Below are positions 35,600-46,715 of a DNA stretch of 64,000 bases, piece after piece. Below the pieces are notes generated by a model. The model was given only the letters and a program-made list of their open reading frames with translations, searched no databases and was not told where the DNA came from. A program made the translations under genes and the position numbers. The stretch comes from Calycina herbarum. Lineage: Eukaryota > Ascomycota > Leotiomycetes > Helotiales > Pezizellaceae. The stretch spans positions 124,001 to 188,000 of the forward strand of contig LLEY01000054.1 in assembly GCA_001414485.1 (NCBI GenBank). Direction: 5' to 3'. Position 1 is the stretch's first letter; each line of letters begins with the position of its first letter.

Positions 35600-37084
35600 G
35601 GAGTGTTTAGTTCTCGTCTTTGGTGTAATATAGTTGGGGGATAGAGACACAGTTAATAAATTCTTCATCTCGAACAAACTGGGAATACTGACTACCCTGA
35701 CAGTACTCACATAAGAGAAATAATCCTATGCTTCGTAATTTACTTTGGATTGTACGAAGCCGCTGAGGATAATTACCTCTTGAACATTGTTGGTCACGAC
35801 ATGCAACAGGATGAGCTGAACAAAATAATGGGTGGGTGGGCTACCTTGCGGGTGGTTCTTCTAGGTTCTTCTTCTAGGTCTTTGGAGAGAGCCAGCAGGC
35901 ACACAGAGTAAAAGTCCCTACCAATCTAGCCCAAGTGAACAAGAAGATCATATGAGCAAATCTTAATCTCAACGAGATCCAGGAACGTTGCTTCGATTCT
36001 CGGATGCAGAGAGTAAGAAGACTTGAAGCACAAGTCCCGGTAATCATCTCGCAAGTCTCATTGTTGCAACTTTGTGGGAGAATTTCAAGTAACCTTAAGG
36101 TAATGGTCATGGAACAATTTTACCCAGATAATTTACAATCATGTTCATTTGTCCTGAAATGTTAGAACAACGAGAGGGCTTCGTATTTACTGCCCCTGTC
36201 GGAAAGCAAATCTCAAAATCTACTCATTACGACATGCAATACAAAAGACTACTTCGAGTATACTCCACCAAACCATTCCATATCATATACAGAACCCCAA
36301 AATCAGCATTGTGACTGAACTTCGTGCGGGACGAAGACGAAAAAGTTGAAAAGTTGAATCCCAGGGGGGGAGGGGGTTTAAGCTCGGGTTTGGAAATGGC
36401 GCCTCAACCTCGCGACAGGTTTCACTCTTATATTTTTGCTTCTCCTATTTCGACTAGAATAATCAACATTAACATCTGGTTCTACGACAATATAAGAAAA
36501 GTACAAAATGTGTTTCGCAAGTACATACTAGTTTAACCATTCTCCCAAATATTTGGGTCAATTTCATTTAAAATATTGTTTGATGAAGGAAATGCTTCAG
36601 TCGTTCCCTCTCCGTCAAAGATTCTCCGTGTCGTATCGTACTAGACAACTAGTTATTTGGCCTATTCTCTATCTAAAAAATAAGTAGATTTAGTTGCAGT
36701 ATCGAGACCATAATTTCAAGCGATGTTAATGATGCTAATTCTATTTCTCATACACTTCATGTCATCTGATACCTGCTAGCGCCCCGTTCTCACCCGATTC
36801 TATATCGAATCTCATGAATTTATAAACAACTCCTTCTCCAAAAACGCCGACCGTGAGCCATTGACGAAGCAGTGAACCAACCCAACGCAGCCAAATCACT
36901 CGGCGAGACCAAGCCAAACCAGCAGCCAAAAAAAACCCCCCCCAGCCCAGCCAAACCAAAGTAGGGCCATATATTCCAATGCCCATAATTCAACAAAAGA
37001 AAAAGGAAATCTCCTTGTACCATAACCTAAGTCTAGTTTGCCCTAGTCTAAAGAGTCTTATAAGAGATATTTCTCGTCACATAT
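35600..37084. other. Intergenic with a possible coding relic
   Basis: At 35930-36110 on the plus strand, a frame reading NLAQVNKK..(stop)..ANLNLNEIQERC..RMQRVRRLEAQV looks like coiled-coil coding sequence interrupted by stops. No start or splice model was found. The rest has no signal. Confidence 0.35.
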
Positions 37085-38290
37085 TCAAACACCCCCCGTC
37101 GCCTTCTTAGGCGGAATATCCAAATCCCCACTCGCAAAAACATCCTCGTCGTCATCCGTAAAGTCATCCCGATATCCCGGCGCATCAAGGTCAACATCCG
37201 CATCTCTCCTAGCACTACTCTCAAACCCATCCTCATTATCCCACAAACTTATATCATCATCATTCATCAAAGCCGCAGCATCCAGCTCATCACCATCAGA
37301 ATATATCCTTGGTGCTGCAGACACTGCTCCTTCTCCACGACCAGCTTCTAGTTCTTCGATTTCTAACTCTTTGGCTCGTTGGATGGTCCGATTGTAGATT
37401 ATGTATCCTACTGCTGCCCCGAGGATTCCACCCACGATCATGGAAGCGTAGTTTATTGCTTTGGTTCCTGTGCTCATTTTCTCGCCCGTTTCTGCAATCA
37501 CTTGTAGTCGACTACCGATAAAAACGTGGATGAGGAGTTTAGGACTCGTTAAAGCGGTAGCGAGAGCGAAGGAAAGTGGGTGGACGGTAGGAAAAGTCGA
37601 CATGGCTGCGTTGCTGAGAGAATAAGGGAGAGGACAGAGACGGATCATGCAGAGGATCTTTATGCCGTCGTGTTTTAGAGTTAGGGCGAGGGCTTCGAAA
37701 CGTTTATCCTGCCCGACTAGACGTTGAACGTAGGAGGAGAATATGGTTCGCGAAGCGATGAAGGAGGCGAGGGAACCGGTTACGGAAGCAGAGGCTACTA
37801 TGAACCAACCCGTTGGAAAACCGTAAACGAAGCCGGATACTGTTACGGCAGTGCTGTAACCTATTACTGGAGGGAAGGCGCAGAAGAAGGTTATGATCCA
37901 GAGGATTATCCAGCCGCCCGGGAGGTCTTTCCATTTCTTTGCGTAGGGTGCGAAGGCGTGGAAGATGGCTTCGTTGTAGATTAGGAAGAGGATCATGAAG
38001 ATGTGGAAGACGACGAAGACTATGACGGCGAGTACTTGTTGGATTGGGGAGAGCTCTTTGAAGGCTTTCCATACTCGCTTTCGGATCTTGTTGGCATTGT
38101 GTATGACTTGTTCTTGGAGGGAGGTTACTCGATTTTGTTGGGCGTATGGGGAGTTTGTTGGTCTGCGAGTTCCTGTTGAGATCCGCCGTGACCATGGGGG
38201 TCTTATTGAGTCTCTTTCGGGTGAGGGGGATGGTGAGGGAGATATGGGTAAGGCCAGAGCCTTTGCCGTGGAGTTGTAGTCTGCCGGCAT
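37085..38290 (-). CDS. TVP38: Golgi membrane protein TVP38 (VTT/DedA-like)
   Basis: Single exon, 401 aa, ATG at 38290. Tvp38 is a Tlg2-vesicle membrane protein of the VTT/SNARE-associated superfamily, related to lipid scramblases. After a ~90-residue Ser/Pro-rich cytosolic head come membrane helices ([40 protein letters not shown]). Then comes the conserved core: [20 protein letters not shown], the reentrant region with [16 protein letters not shown], and a last helix ([19 protein letters not shown]). The C-terminal ~90 residues are acidic ([23 protein letters not shown]), as usual in ascomycete Tvp38. Confidence 0.94.
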   Translation of the reverse strand: MPADYNSTAKALALPISPSPSPSPERDSIRPPWSRRISTGTRRPTNSPYAQQNRVTSLQEQVIHNANKIRKRVWKAFKELSPIQQVLAVIVFVVFHIFMILFLIYNEAIFHAFAPYAKKWKDLPGGWIILWIITFFCAFPPVIGYSTAVTVSGFVYGFPTGWFIVASASVTGSLASFIASRTIFSSYVQRLVGQDKRFEALALTLKHDGIKILCMIRLCPLPYSLSNAAMSTFPTVHPLSFALATALTSPKLLIHVFIGSRLQVIAETGEKMSTGTKAINYASMIVGGILGAAVGYIIYNRTIQRAKELEIEELEAGRGEGAVSAAPRIYSDGDELDAAALMNDDDISLWDNEDGFESSARRDADVDLDAPGYRDDFTDDDEDVFASGDLDIPPKKATGGV

Positions 38291-39894
38291 CGTTTTTGGA
38301 GGGGGAGGGAGGATATTCGGATGGGTATGGAATAGTCTAGTAGACTTTCCGGGCTGGATATGTGGTTGGTTCTCGGAGGACTGATGCTACCTCATTGCAT
38401 AGCAAGCTGTTGTTTTTGGAGGAAAGAAGTGTCGTTGTGACGATGGGAGGTTTGATGTAATGCCCGTGCTGAGTGACAGAGGTTTGAAACTCTAGCTGAT
38501 GACAGGAGTGGCGCAGTTGGGTTTTGCTCGTAAAGACAGATAATCCGGATATATTATTTCCCAGACACTTGTTGGAGCCAATAGAATTATTTCAGACTTC
38601 TGTTGGTGTTTTACAAATCGATTGTTTGATTCATCGAAGTACTTCTGGGCTGAATAGTATCCAGCTCCGCCAAAGTGACGTGGGGAAGCCGATAAATCGG
38701 ATGCTTAATCCCGATATCCGAGATGCCTCAGCCACCTATGGAGAAGGCCTCTGAAACTTACTTGGTAAATAATTGCTGTTGTTCGGGCGTTCTTGTATAG
38801 TTTAATAATCTAAACATATTGGAGTTTAAAAAGATCTAGGCTGATCTTATATTACTTAATTTACCCTAGCTACCTAGAGACAGGTACAAACCCCAAGTAC
38901 TCGCGGCCGTCGATCGTGAGTCGAGGCGTCCTCTCTGGAATATCTACATTCACTGGCGTAGATTTCACTCCTGGCAGATTCATGTCGCTTTTTGTTACCG
39001 AGGAATCGATGAATGAGATCTCAAGTATTTTGAAATGTTATATCTGCAGCTCAAAATAGAATCTGCAGTTGGTCGTACCAAGCCAGGAATATATGTATGG
39101 TTGGATTACGTACCTGAGGATCTACCAGTCAGACCTCCCATCCATCTCCAGCTGGCCAGGCCGATACTACCTAGGAAGGTACGGATCTACTTATAGTGAT
39201 GTGGGATTTAGTGAGATATGATCCATTTGCGCAACGTTGGATGACAAGAACACACCGGCCGCCCCGAGGCATTCAATTCAGGCTCTTGAAAGAAAGAATC
39301 TCAACTGACCTTGTGCTGGTGACAGAAACATGAGGATATAATTCCTTTCAAGTAGTCTCGTAATGTGTATTTATATAGTCATATGTTTCATCATATCTCA
39401 CTAGAATTGTCTTCACCAAGGGTTGGGACAAGGATTTCATAGGTCACTTCCAAGGAATCCCTCCACAGCAGGCTAGAACCACTTCTAGCTGAATTCCCGG
39501 GGGTTCCTCTCCACTTGCATCCTCACTCCTCACTCCCTCTCACCTCTTGTTGAAAACACGACCATGCTGGTTTCGCCTTCGACAATGTGAAGTGCCTGGT
39601 GCCTTTTCGTTGTCTCTTCGTCTTACACTCACCGGCCCCATCACCGCATTGCGCTTTTGCGCCAGTTGCTTATTGCATTCAGCACCAGCTACAGCCCCAT
39701 ACAAGTACTCTACAAGTACCCTTCCCAATCCACGAGCTTCACCTCTCTCCAACCGCCCCAACACGCCGCACCGCCGTCACATACAAAACAACTTCTACTC
39801 CCGCCTAGCTCCCTCACCTTCTCCAACATCATATCCTATCCTATCTGCGAAGTATAATAACCTCTTAATACCAACCCTTTTCAACGCCGTCAAA
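38291..39894. other. Intergenic / 5' region of the CCCH-SMR gene
   Basis: No supported gene. The 350 bases before 39895 are C/T-rich and open in frame with the next gene but contain no in-frame ATG, so they are read as its leader. Confidence 0.5.
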
Positions 39895-42196
39895 ATGGTG
39901 TCGGATGCTACCTACGAGCTCTGCCTCCCGCTACTGCAGGATGCCGCTCTCGACGAGGAAGAGAAAACGGACAAGTTGGAGGAGCTTCTCCGAAAGGAAA
40001 CAACATTGGAAGGCTCAGGACTGGAAAATGCAGTGTTAGACGTCCTCTGGCGACACCGTGAAGCAACAGTCAATCCAGCCTCACCCCCGCCCTTGCGACA
40101 TGCGGTCTTACGCCGTCCCTCCCCAGCTCCCTGGCAGATTCCTCGAGGCACAACCCCCGTTTCCTCCTCTCCTCGTCTGGGTGTGAGCCCTCTTGCCCCC
40201 CCCGGATTCATACCTCAATCATTTAATAGAACAAAATCGAGCACCGCTTCTCCTTTTACCTCCCCTCGCCCTTCTCCGAGACTCGCTTTCTCAAGCCCGG
40301 CAATCCCACATAGCCCCAGTTTGAATGCCTACGAATTCCCAACCGACACCAGCCCTACACAGGATATATACGGAGATTTTGGTAGCGACAATGTGGATTG
40401 GCTGGTGGGCGATGATGGGGGAAACAGTACCCCTTCCTCACTTGGTGGCAATAGTGGTCTGAACGCGGCTGCTGCCGAGTATATTCAACCTCAACAATCT
40501 GACATGAGCCCTTATGATATGCTTAGATCAATCCTTGGACCCGGTAAATCTGATGAGGAAATTGAAGCCGCTCTTGCGGTACATGGCTATGATTTGAGTG
40601 CCACCATCAATGCCTTCATTGAAGGCCAACCTACAGATGCTTCTACCGTACCTGCTCAAGCTATCGAGTCCAAATCGGCCATCTTAATTGGCAAGTCTAT
40701 GGCGGCTGATCTTCCTCGTCCCATCACTCCTGCTGGCCAACAACGGAGCGGTGTCGTTTGCAGATTCTGGCTGTCCACCGGACAATGCTTAAGAGCAGAT
40801 TGTAGATTCAGCCATGATCTTAGCAATCACATATGCAAGTAAGTTATTTCTTTATTTTTGTCAAAATTCGACCAAATACTCATCAGTCTAGATACTGGGT
40901 CATGGGGAACTGTTTAGCCGGTGATACATGTATATTCTCCCATGACCCCTCGCACTTTATGAACCGTCTTGCCTTGGACGAAAGTAGCACCCCTCCACTC
41001 CAGAACTCTACCCCAGGATTCCAATTCTCAGACTATAATGCATTTCCATCCCTCCAGGGTATGCAAGACCAGTGGCCAAACTCCTATGGTTCCACGAACG
41101 CTTTCAGTAACTACCAAGGAGCAAGCTTCACTCCACCAGGTTTCAAGGGAATGCAAGGTTACACAAGTGATGGATCGAGTCAACGATCACGACCTAGTAG
41201 CCGACATCAAACTCGGGAGCCAGCCGCTCCAGCACTCGATGACACGGAAGCTTTTCCTTCTTTGAGCGCAGTTGCTGCTAAAGGCGGTAAGAAGCATCAT
41301 GGAAAGAGAGGCGGCCACGGTCACGGTCACAAGGAAAATTCCCATCCTAGCTCTTTGGCCGAAGTCGTCAAGATGTCCCCTTCCCCCGGTCCTGGTCTCA
41401 TGCGACAAGATGTGAAGAAAATGGGTAGAAATGGTAGTTCTACCAGTATTCGCAATGGTGAGAACAGTGTCGCTGCTCAAGCCATTCCAAGCCCTCAACA
41501 TGTCCCTTGGTTGGAGACTGGTGAAAGAGCCAACAAGGCATATCTCAAGGCCAGACAAGATGCTATTAAGCACGGAGGCTTGAGAAACAAGTTCTTGCAA
41601 AGGTAATCACTATGAAAATTGAAGGCTTTCAATCATCACTAACATTTCTCAGTGCTGCCCAAGCTTGGAATCGCAATGATGCACGTGCTGCCAAAGCTCT
41701 CAGTCTCCGAGGCCAAAGCGAAAACGACCTCATGCGAAAAGCTCACCGAGAAGCCGCAAGAGAACTCTACGAAGAACGTAACAAGAATAGTTCTTTGAAT
41801 GCGGAACTCTACGTTGATCTTCACGGTCTCCATCCTGAAGAGGCAGTCGAGTATCTCGAACGTGTTCTCCTCGAGAACCAAAAAGAGACCCGACCCGTCT
41901 ACGCCATCACTGGTACTGGACACCATAGCAAGAATGGCAAGGATAAAGTGGGCAAGGCTATTCGGAATTTTCTGAATGAGTGGAGGTATGCATTCAGAGA
42001 ATTCTCTGTACCGGGGGATCGAAATAATGTTGGTGGCATTCTGGGGATTGATGCGAGGTCGTGGGACAAGTCGTTGGTGAGGGAGGGGGTTCCAACGGTG
42101 GAGGTGGGTGGTGAAGAGGATATCCTTAATCAGGGACATACCATTGGGCAGGGCAAGATGAAGTTGCTTGTTAGGGATCAACCTAAGGGGCGATGA
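39895..42196 (+). CDS. CCCH zinc-finger, CUE-like and SMR domain protein
   Basis: Three exons, 39895-40838, 40892-41602 and 41653-42196, give 732 aa. Domains in order: a helical N-terminus (SDATYELCLPLLQD...), a Ser/Pro-rich region, a CUE/UBA-like helix bundle (DMLRSILGPGKSDEEIEAAL...GYDLSATINAF), two CCCH fingers (C-X8-C-X4-C-X3-H and C-X7-C-X5-C-X3-H, split by intron 1), a low-complexity linker, and a C-terminal SMR domain with VDLHGLHPEEAVEYL and the GTGHHS loop. SMR domains with an LDxH-type motif are mRNA endonucleases in ribosome quality control (Cue2/N4BP2 class). This protein having both CUE-like and SMR parts fits that class by architecture; the role is inference. Confidence 0.92.
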
Positions 42197-43599
42197 TAGT
42201 AAAGAAACAAAATCAAAATAAATTAACTTAACTTATTACTTGTGTGTGCTGGTGACGGTGTGTTGATATGTGTCTGAGATTTCAAGTCGGGAACTGACAT
42301 GAGATGGAATTATTTAGGTACGGGGATGGATGTGGGACAAATATACTAAGGGGTGTGTCAAACCACGGCTTGCACATATCCCTTCCTGTCGCCTGCAGAC
42401 GAGTACGTATAGAATTGTTTTAAAAAGGCCACTTTTCCAAAAATTACTCTCAGGTAGAATAGGGCACATACGCCACGAGTTTCTATAACGAGGTGGTGGG
42501 TAGCCTTGGGATGCCACGAGTCAAGTTTTTCTTTTTCTTGTTTGAAGGCAGGTCAAGGGTTTCATTTCCTAATTTCCTATTTCTGGCTTTTTTTGTTTTT
42601 GGACATAGTGGAAGTATAGTGAGGTTTCGACAGAAGTCGTGGTTTCGACGGTCAGTCACCTGGAGTTGAATGAGATGTGCCTTTCCTTTTCAACTTGAGG
42701 GAGGGGTAAGAGAATCAAGGGTGTTTTTTTCTGTGTCCTTCTTTGGGGGGGGATTGGTTGGCATGGTTGAGAGATTGAGTTAGCCGAGACTATTGTTTGG
42801 AATTCGGGGGTGTGGTTTTGAGGGATGTGAGATGTGAGTATTGAGGAAAGGGGTTTTTTTCTTCTTCATGGGGCTTGTGATAATCGTCCTGTTTTTATTT
42901 GCGAATTGATTAGAAGAGGGAAGGGAAAGAGTTGATGAAAATAGAATATGCCTTTACCTAGGTATATTGGCGTAACTTACTCACAAAGCGAGCCCAATCG
43001 TTGGAGCCAACAACTTCGGGGGAGTTTTTTTTTTTGAGTAACGGATGGAGAATATAAATTAAAACAATTTTATTCGCTCAAATCACAATTGCTAGTCCGT
43101 CACCGATTTCTCTTTCATTCGCTTAGTAACGACTTAAGTGAAGCCTTCGTCGACTTTTACGACCGACCGAGTGAATCTTATGTTCTAGAATGTGTATTGG
43201 GAACAAGAACTACTAGTAACATTACTATTTATTGACGTCATCTCAAAAGGTTTTGCGAACTGCCGGATGAGTTGCAAAGTTCAGTTGACAGTGGCTCACT
43301 GCAATAAGATATTTGTGAGAAAACTACCCATGAATCGGTATACTGTAAAAATTGCCTCCTCCGTTACCAAGTTTCACGTAGCATAGGAAATTTAAGTGAT
43401 GTGTTGGCAAAGAAAGAAACCAAAAGTACCTCGATCACTCATCCCTCTAACTTGTTTTGGAAGTTCGGATATTTTGTTGCTCATCGCTGTTTTCTGTTGC
43501 TCAATTCCCGGCCGGGAATAGTCATAAATTATTTGGTTTACTATCCACAGGTAACCTATGAATAGTGCATTTCTATTCGCGGGTAACCTACCGATAGCG
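42197..43599. other. Intergenic, transposon-prone
   Basis: No gene supported. 43020-43200 has an AT-rich decayed stretch similar in style to 2400-2800. Confidence 0.5.
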
Positions 43600-44169
43600 A
43601 GTGTGGCCAGCGTATTAAATGAGTAGAGTAGAGTAGAGTAGTGACTGCTACTCTACTCTACTCAACACTACTCGAGTACTACTTAAGTAGTACTTGAGTA
43701 GCACGGACCGATTCGGACCAACGCTTGGGGGAGCCGGGCCTAAAATCGGTATATATTAAAAGAGCTAGAAGAGTTTAGTAAGAGGTTTCTATAAATAGTT
43801 AGCGAAATTTTCTAAGGTTATATACCTTTAGAGATGAAAGAGAGAGAAGAAGTCTTGAGTTTTTATTTAGTTTTATAGAATATATACTACTTTTTACTAT
43901 GAAGAGAATTTATTTTTAGCTTATATTTATATATTACTACTATTTATAGACTACTCGAGTAGTACTCGAGTAGTTGAGTAGTCTGTTAATACGCTGAGTG
44001 TGGCTTTCAAGGACTCTCTATTCGTAGGTAACCTGCAAATAGCAGCATCGTGAAGGAAACCTCTAACTCCCGCATCCATCGGGTTCTGTTAGATCAACCT
44101 CTTTTGAAGGAGGTTATACATTCCGTTGCAGGTCGCGCTTTGACTATTGGTAGGCAACCTGCAAATAAC
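43541..44169. repeat. Dispersed 'GGTAACCTnnnnATAG' repeat
   Basis: Four copies of a ~20-bp unit, CAGGTAACCTATGAATAG (~43548), CGGGTAACCTACCGATAG (~43580), AGGTAACCTGCAAATAG (~44025) and AGGCAACCTGCAAATAA (~44151), each preceded by TATTCG/TATTGG-like sequence. The hAT MITE is inserted right after the second copy. Confidence 0.6.
43608..43996. mobile_element. hAT-type MITE with 8-bp target duplication
   Basis: The 389-bp element is bounded by 11-bp perfect inverted repeats CAGCGTATTAA / TTAATACGCTG. It is flanked on both sides by the same 8 bases, AGTGTGGC (43600-43607 and 43997-44004). An 8-bp duplication and CAG-starting ends are the hAT signature. Subterminal regions are rich in GAGTAG/CTACTC palindromes (GAGTACTACTTAAGTAGTAC). 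The centre is AT-rich and has no ORF, so it is non-autonomous. Confidence 0.88.
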
Positions 44170-44211
44170 ACTGTGAAAATTTCTGATGGTCTCCCCCTTA
44201 CTTCGCACTCA

Positions 44212-44379
44212 CTACCGAGAGGTCGTTTCAAAACTGTGCACCAAAAGTGGAGCTTTTGGCCTAGAAACATCAATCTAGGCGAGTTTCAGCATGTGCACGT
44301 ACTGTATTGAGGTTTAAAAGTCTCCATTTATACCCACTTCAGAGCCACTTTGCACGGTTTTGGAACGACCTCTCGGCAG
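44212..44379. mobile_element. Inverted-repeat element (MITE-like foldback)
   Basis: Arms of 29 bp at 44212-44240 and 44351-44379 share CCGAGAGGTCGTT(T/C)(C)AAAACnGTGCA in inverted orientation with about three mismatches. Weaker symmetry (GTCT...CCCCCTT) continues outward. The 110-bp interior holds AGTGG/GCCACTT and other partial symmetry but no ORF. Confidence 0.65.
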
Positions 44380-44684
44380 CGGAAGGGGGGATAGACCCCT
44401 ACTACAACAACCAACACCAACACCAACCATGCGTATGTTGAAAAGACCGTTCTTCCGAATCAATCACGTTGGTCGGATTGTTCAGTCATCATTTTCACTC
44501 ACTAATCAGCAACAAATGTTGTTGCTCACCCAACAGAGCTTGTACGTACATGCTTGACATCAACTCTCCTTCCCCTCACTCTTCCCCAGAACCTCAAATT
44601 CCGAAGCTCTCCATTCCCCTCAATTATCTTGTCCATTCCCAAACTCCAAAGGCACAACCCAAATCCCCACCAACTCAATCTACA

Positions 44685-45668
44685 ATGACAAACAAACCAA
44701 CATTAATCTTCGTTCATGGAGCCTGGCACAGCCCAGAGTTCTTCAGCCGAACAATCGCCATCCTCGAACCCTTAGGTTATAAATGCGTAGCTCTCTCCAT
44801 GCCAGCTGTGCATCAGGACCCAAGAGTCACCAGTCTCGATGAGGATATTTCTACTATTCGTTCTGTGATTGAAAAGGAGTTTGAACTTGGCAATGATGTT
44901 GCGGTCCATGCTCATAGTTGGGGTGGGGTTGCTACTGGTGTTGTAAGTGATTTGTTTTAGGATATGTAATGGATACCCGGTTCTACACTTTCTGCTCCAT
45001 TCCTGCCTCTTTTATTGCGGTGGTGTAGAGTTACTAACGGCAGTTTTCAGTCGATGGAGGGTTTTAGTAAGACCGAGCGCGAAGCAGCCGGCAAGAAAGG
45101 AGCTGTTATAAACATTTCCCTTGTATCCTCAGGGCTTCTGCCTGCTGGCTTGAGTCTCGAAGACACAATAGGGGGCCGGGACAATCGACCATCCTACTGG
45201 ATTCTAGACGAAGGTGTAGGTCTCAGCATACATCTTAGGGTAACAGTAGTTGTGCTAATGAACTCTCAGGAGAAAATAGTCTTGGCTCACGATGTCAAGG
45301 ACTTGCTGTAAGAATTGATCAAATCTATTTGGCGTAGACCGATTCCTAATTTTACATACAGGTACCATGATCTCGAGCCAACTGATGCTGATTACTGGGT
45401 TTCTCTTCTGAAGCCTCACACTTTTGCAACCTTCCAAGACAAGGCCAAAACCTCTCCACACAAAGACATTCCGGTGTCATATCTCGTTTGCGAAGAAGAT
45501 CGTGCAATTCCATTGGAAGGCCAGGAGGGATTGATAGCTTTGCTCAGAGGAAATGGCATGGTTGTTACAGAGGAAAGGTTGAAGTCAGGACACTCTCCTC
45601 ACTTGTCCCATCCGGATTCCGTCTCTGGCTTCGTGCAAAGAGCTGCGGGGGCATCGTTGGGAGTGTAG
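44685..45668 (+). CDS. Alpha/beta hydrolase
   Basis: Four exons, 44685-44942, 45051-45215, 45270-45307 and 45362-45668, give 255 aa. The fold starts at TLIFVHGAWHSPEFF (oxyanion HG). The nucleophile elbow is HAHSWGG (Ser78), i.e. HxSxG with Ala-free spacing typical of the small esterase/methylesterase-like branch. The acid is likely in YLVCEEDRAIP and the catalytic His in SGHSPHLSHP. No signal peptide, so cytosolic. The third exon is only 38 nt; intron 2 uses GTAGGT in phase 0. The stop lies inside the last exon of the opposite-strand E2-like gene (70-bp tail overlap). Substrate unknown. Confidence 0.88.
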
Positions 45669-46715
45669 ATTCCACATCTATCGAATTCGATCTTTGGGTA
45701 GTCGAAAGTGTTCGCGAATGGAAATGTCTTTCCCAGGCCCTGAGCCATTAGTTCGTTGAAAGCCATCGAAGTGCTTGGCCTGACCCCATCGGCGTATTTC
45801 TTCGTGTAAAAAGTTGCATTCTTGTAAAACGTCTCGAAACCATGATGCTTGTACATATTCGCAATTCCAATCATGACAGGTTGGTCAAGCTCGTGGTACG
45901 CCATGGGACAATTGACAACCTCCAAGATATACCTAAGTAGGTCTCCAATAGCCATGGCAGAAGACCACCCACCAGCCCCGTCGTCGCTGTCTCTCTTCTC
46001 AAAAAAAGTCTCCCCTAGAAGATGGGGGGTCAATATTTGCCTATCAAAAAATGTTTCGGGATTCGGCCAAGGATAATGATGGGGTTCAGGAATGACTTAG
46101 GAGTGATTCAGGAGTGACCCAGGAGTGATTCAAGAGAAATAAAGTGGGAAAACTGTGTCCCCATTACCTACAATCACCTGTGTCTCTCCATTCCATTTCT
46201 TCCAAGATCCAACTATTGACTGTATCAATTGTGACTTCATTTGGTTTAGGGTATAATACGTCAATTCCAATCACCCCATTGGGGAAGTTGACGTTGGGGT
46301 GGTATATTGGAGTGATGAATTTCGCTTTTGGGGGCTGATACGGATACATTTCAGGAAACACGATATGAATCCAAAAGACGCCACCGTCGTATGGGGAGTT
46401 TATAGGACCTTCGATACTAGCCAGACAGTTGTGAATATCTCCGTTGATTGGAGCAATGCTCATCCAGGGTACATCGTCGTCCTCTTTGAATATCCCCTGA
46501 AAATCTTGCCAAATGCGCAAACCAGAAGGATCGTCCGCTGGCATCTCCATATTCCGAAGAACCTCTCTATCCTCGTTCTTGATGGATATCAGAGCACTTC
46601 CGTAGTGCGGCTTCGGTTCGGTCAAGGGGTTCATTGGTGCCAGTTCTGCTGAGAAACCCACCACCGAAAAGTCTATGTCTATTGCTATGTCCGCATCGTT
46701 CATCGGGACGTCCAT
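45599..46715 (-). CDS. E2 ubiquitin-conjugating-fold protein lacking the active Cys
   Basis: Exons 46715-46178 and 46095-45599 (GTGATT...CTAAG) give 344 aa from the ATG at 46715. The middle has the UBC fold: WMSIAPINGDIHNCLASIEG, then GPINSPYDGGVFWIHIVFPEMYPYQPPKAKFITPIYHPNV. At the catalytic site it reads GVIGIDVL where active E2s have xxICLDIL, so residue 150 is Gly and not Cys. After the intron the C-terminal helices follow (WSSAMAIGDLLRYILEVVN...YKHHGFETFYKNATFYTKKYA). A non-catalytic UEV-like role is inferred. The frame is open upstream of 46715 to ~46848 without an ATG (FESKKHIVRAHILRAT), so a further 5' exon is likely. The intron contains three copies of a ~15-bp unit (CTCCTGAATCA). 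Confidence 0.75.

Noticed and set aside
37704..38195. 163-codon Arg/Leu/Ser-rich minus-strand frame
   Set aside because: Out-of-frame shadow of TVP38.
42600..43060. Poly-T and G-rich runs as possible regulatory sites
   Set aside because: Simple homopolymer tracts; no conserved structure.
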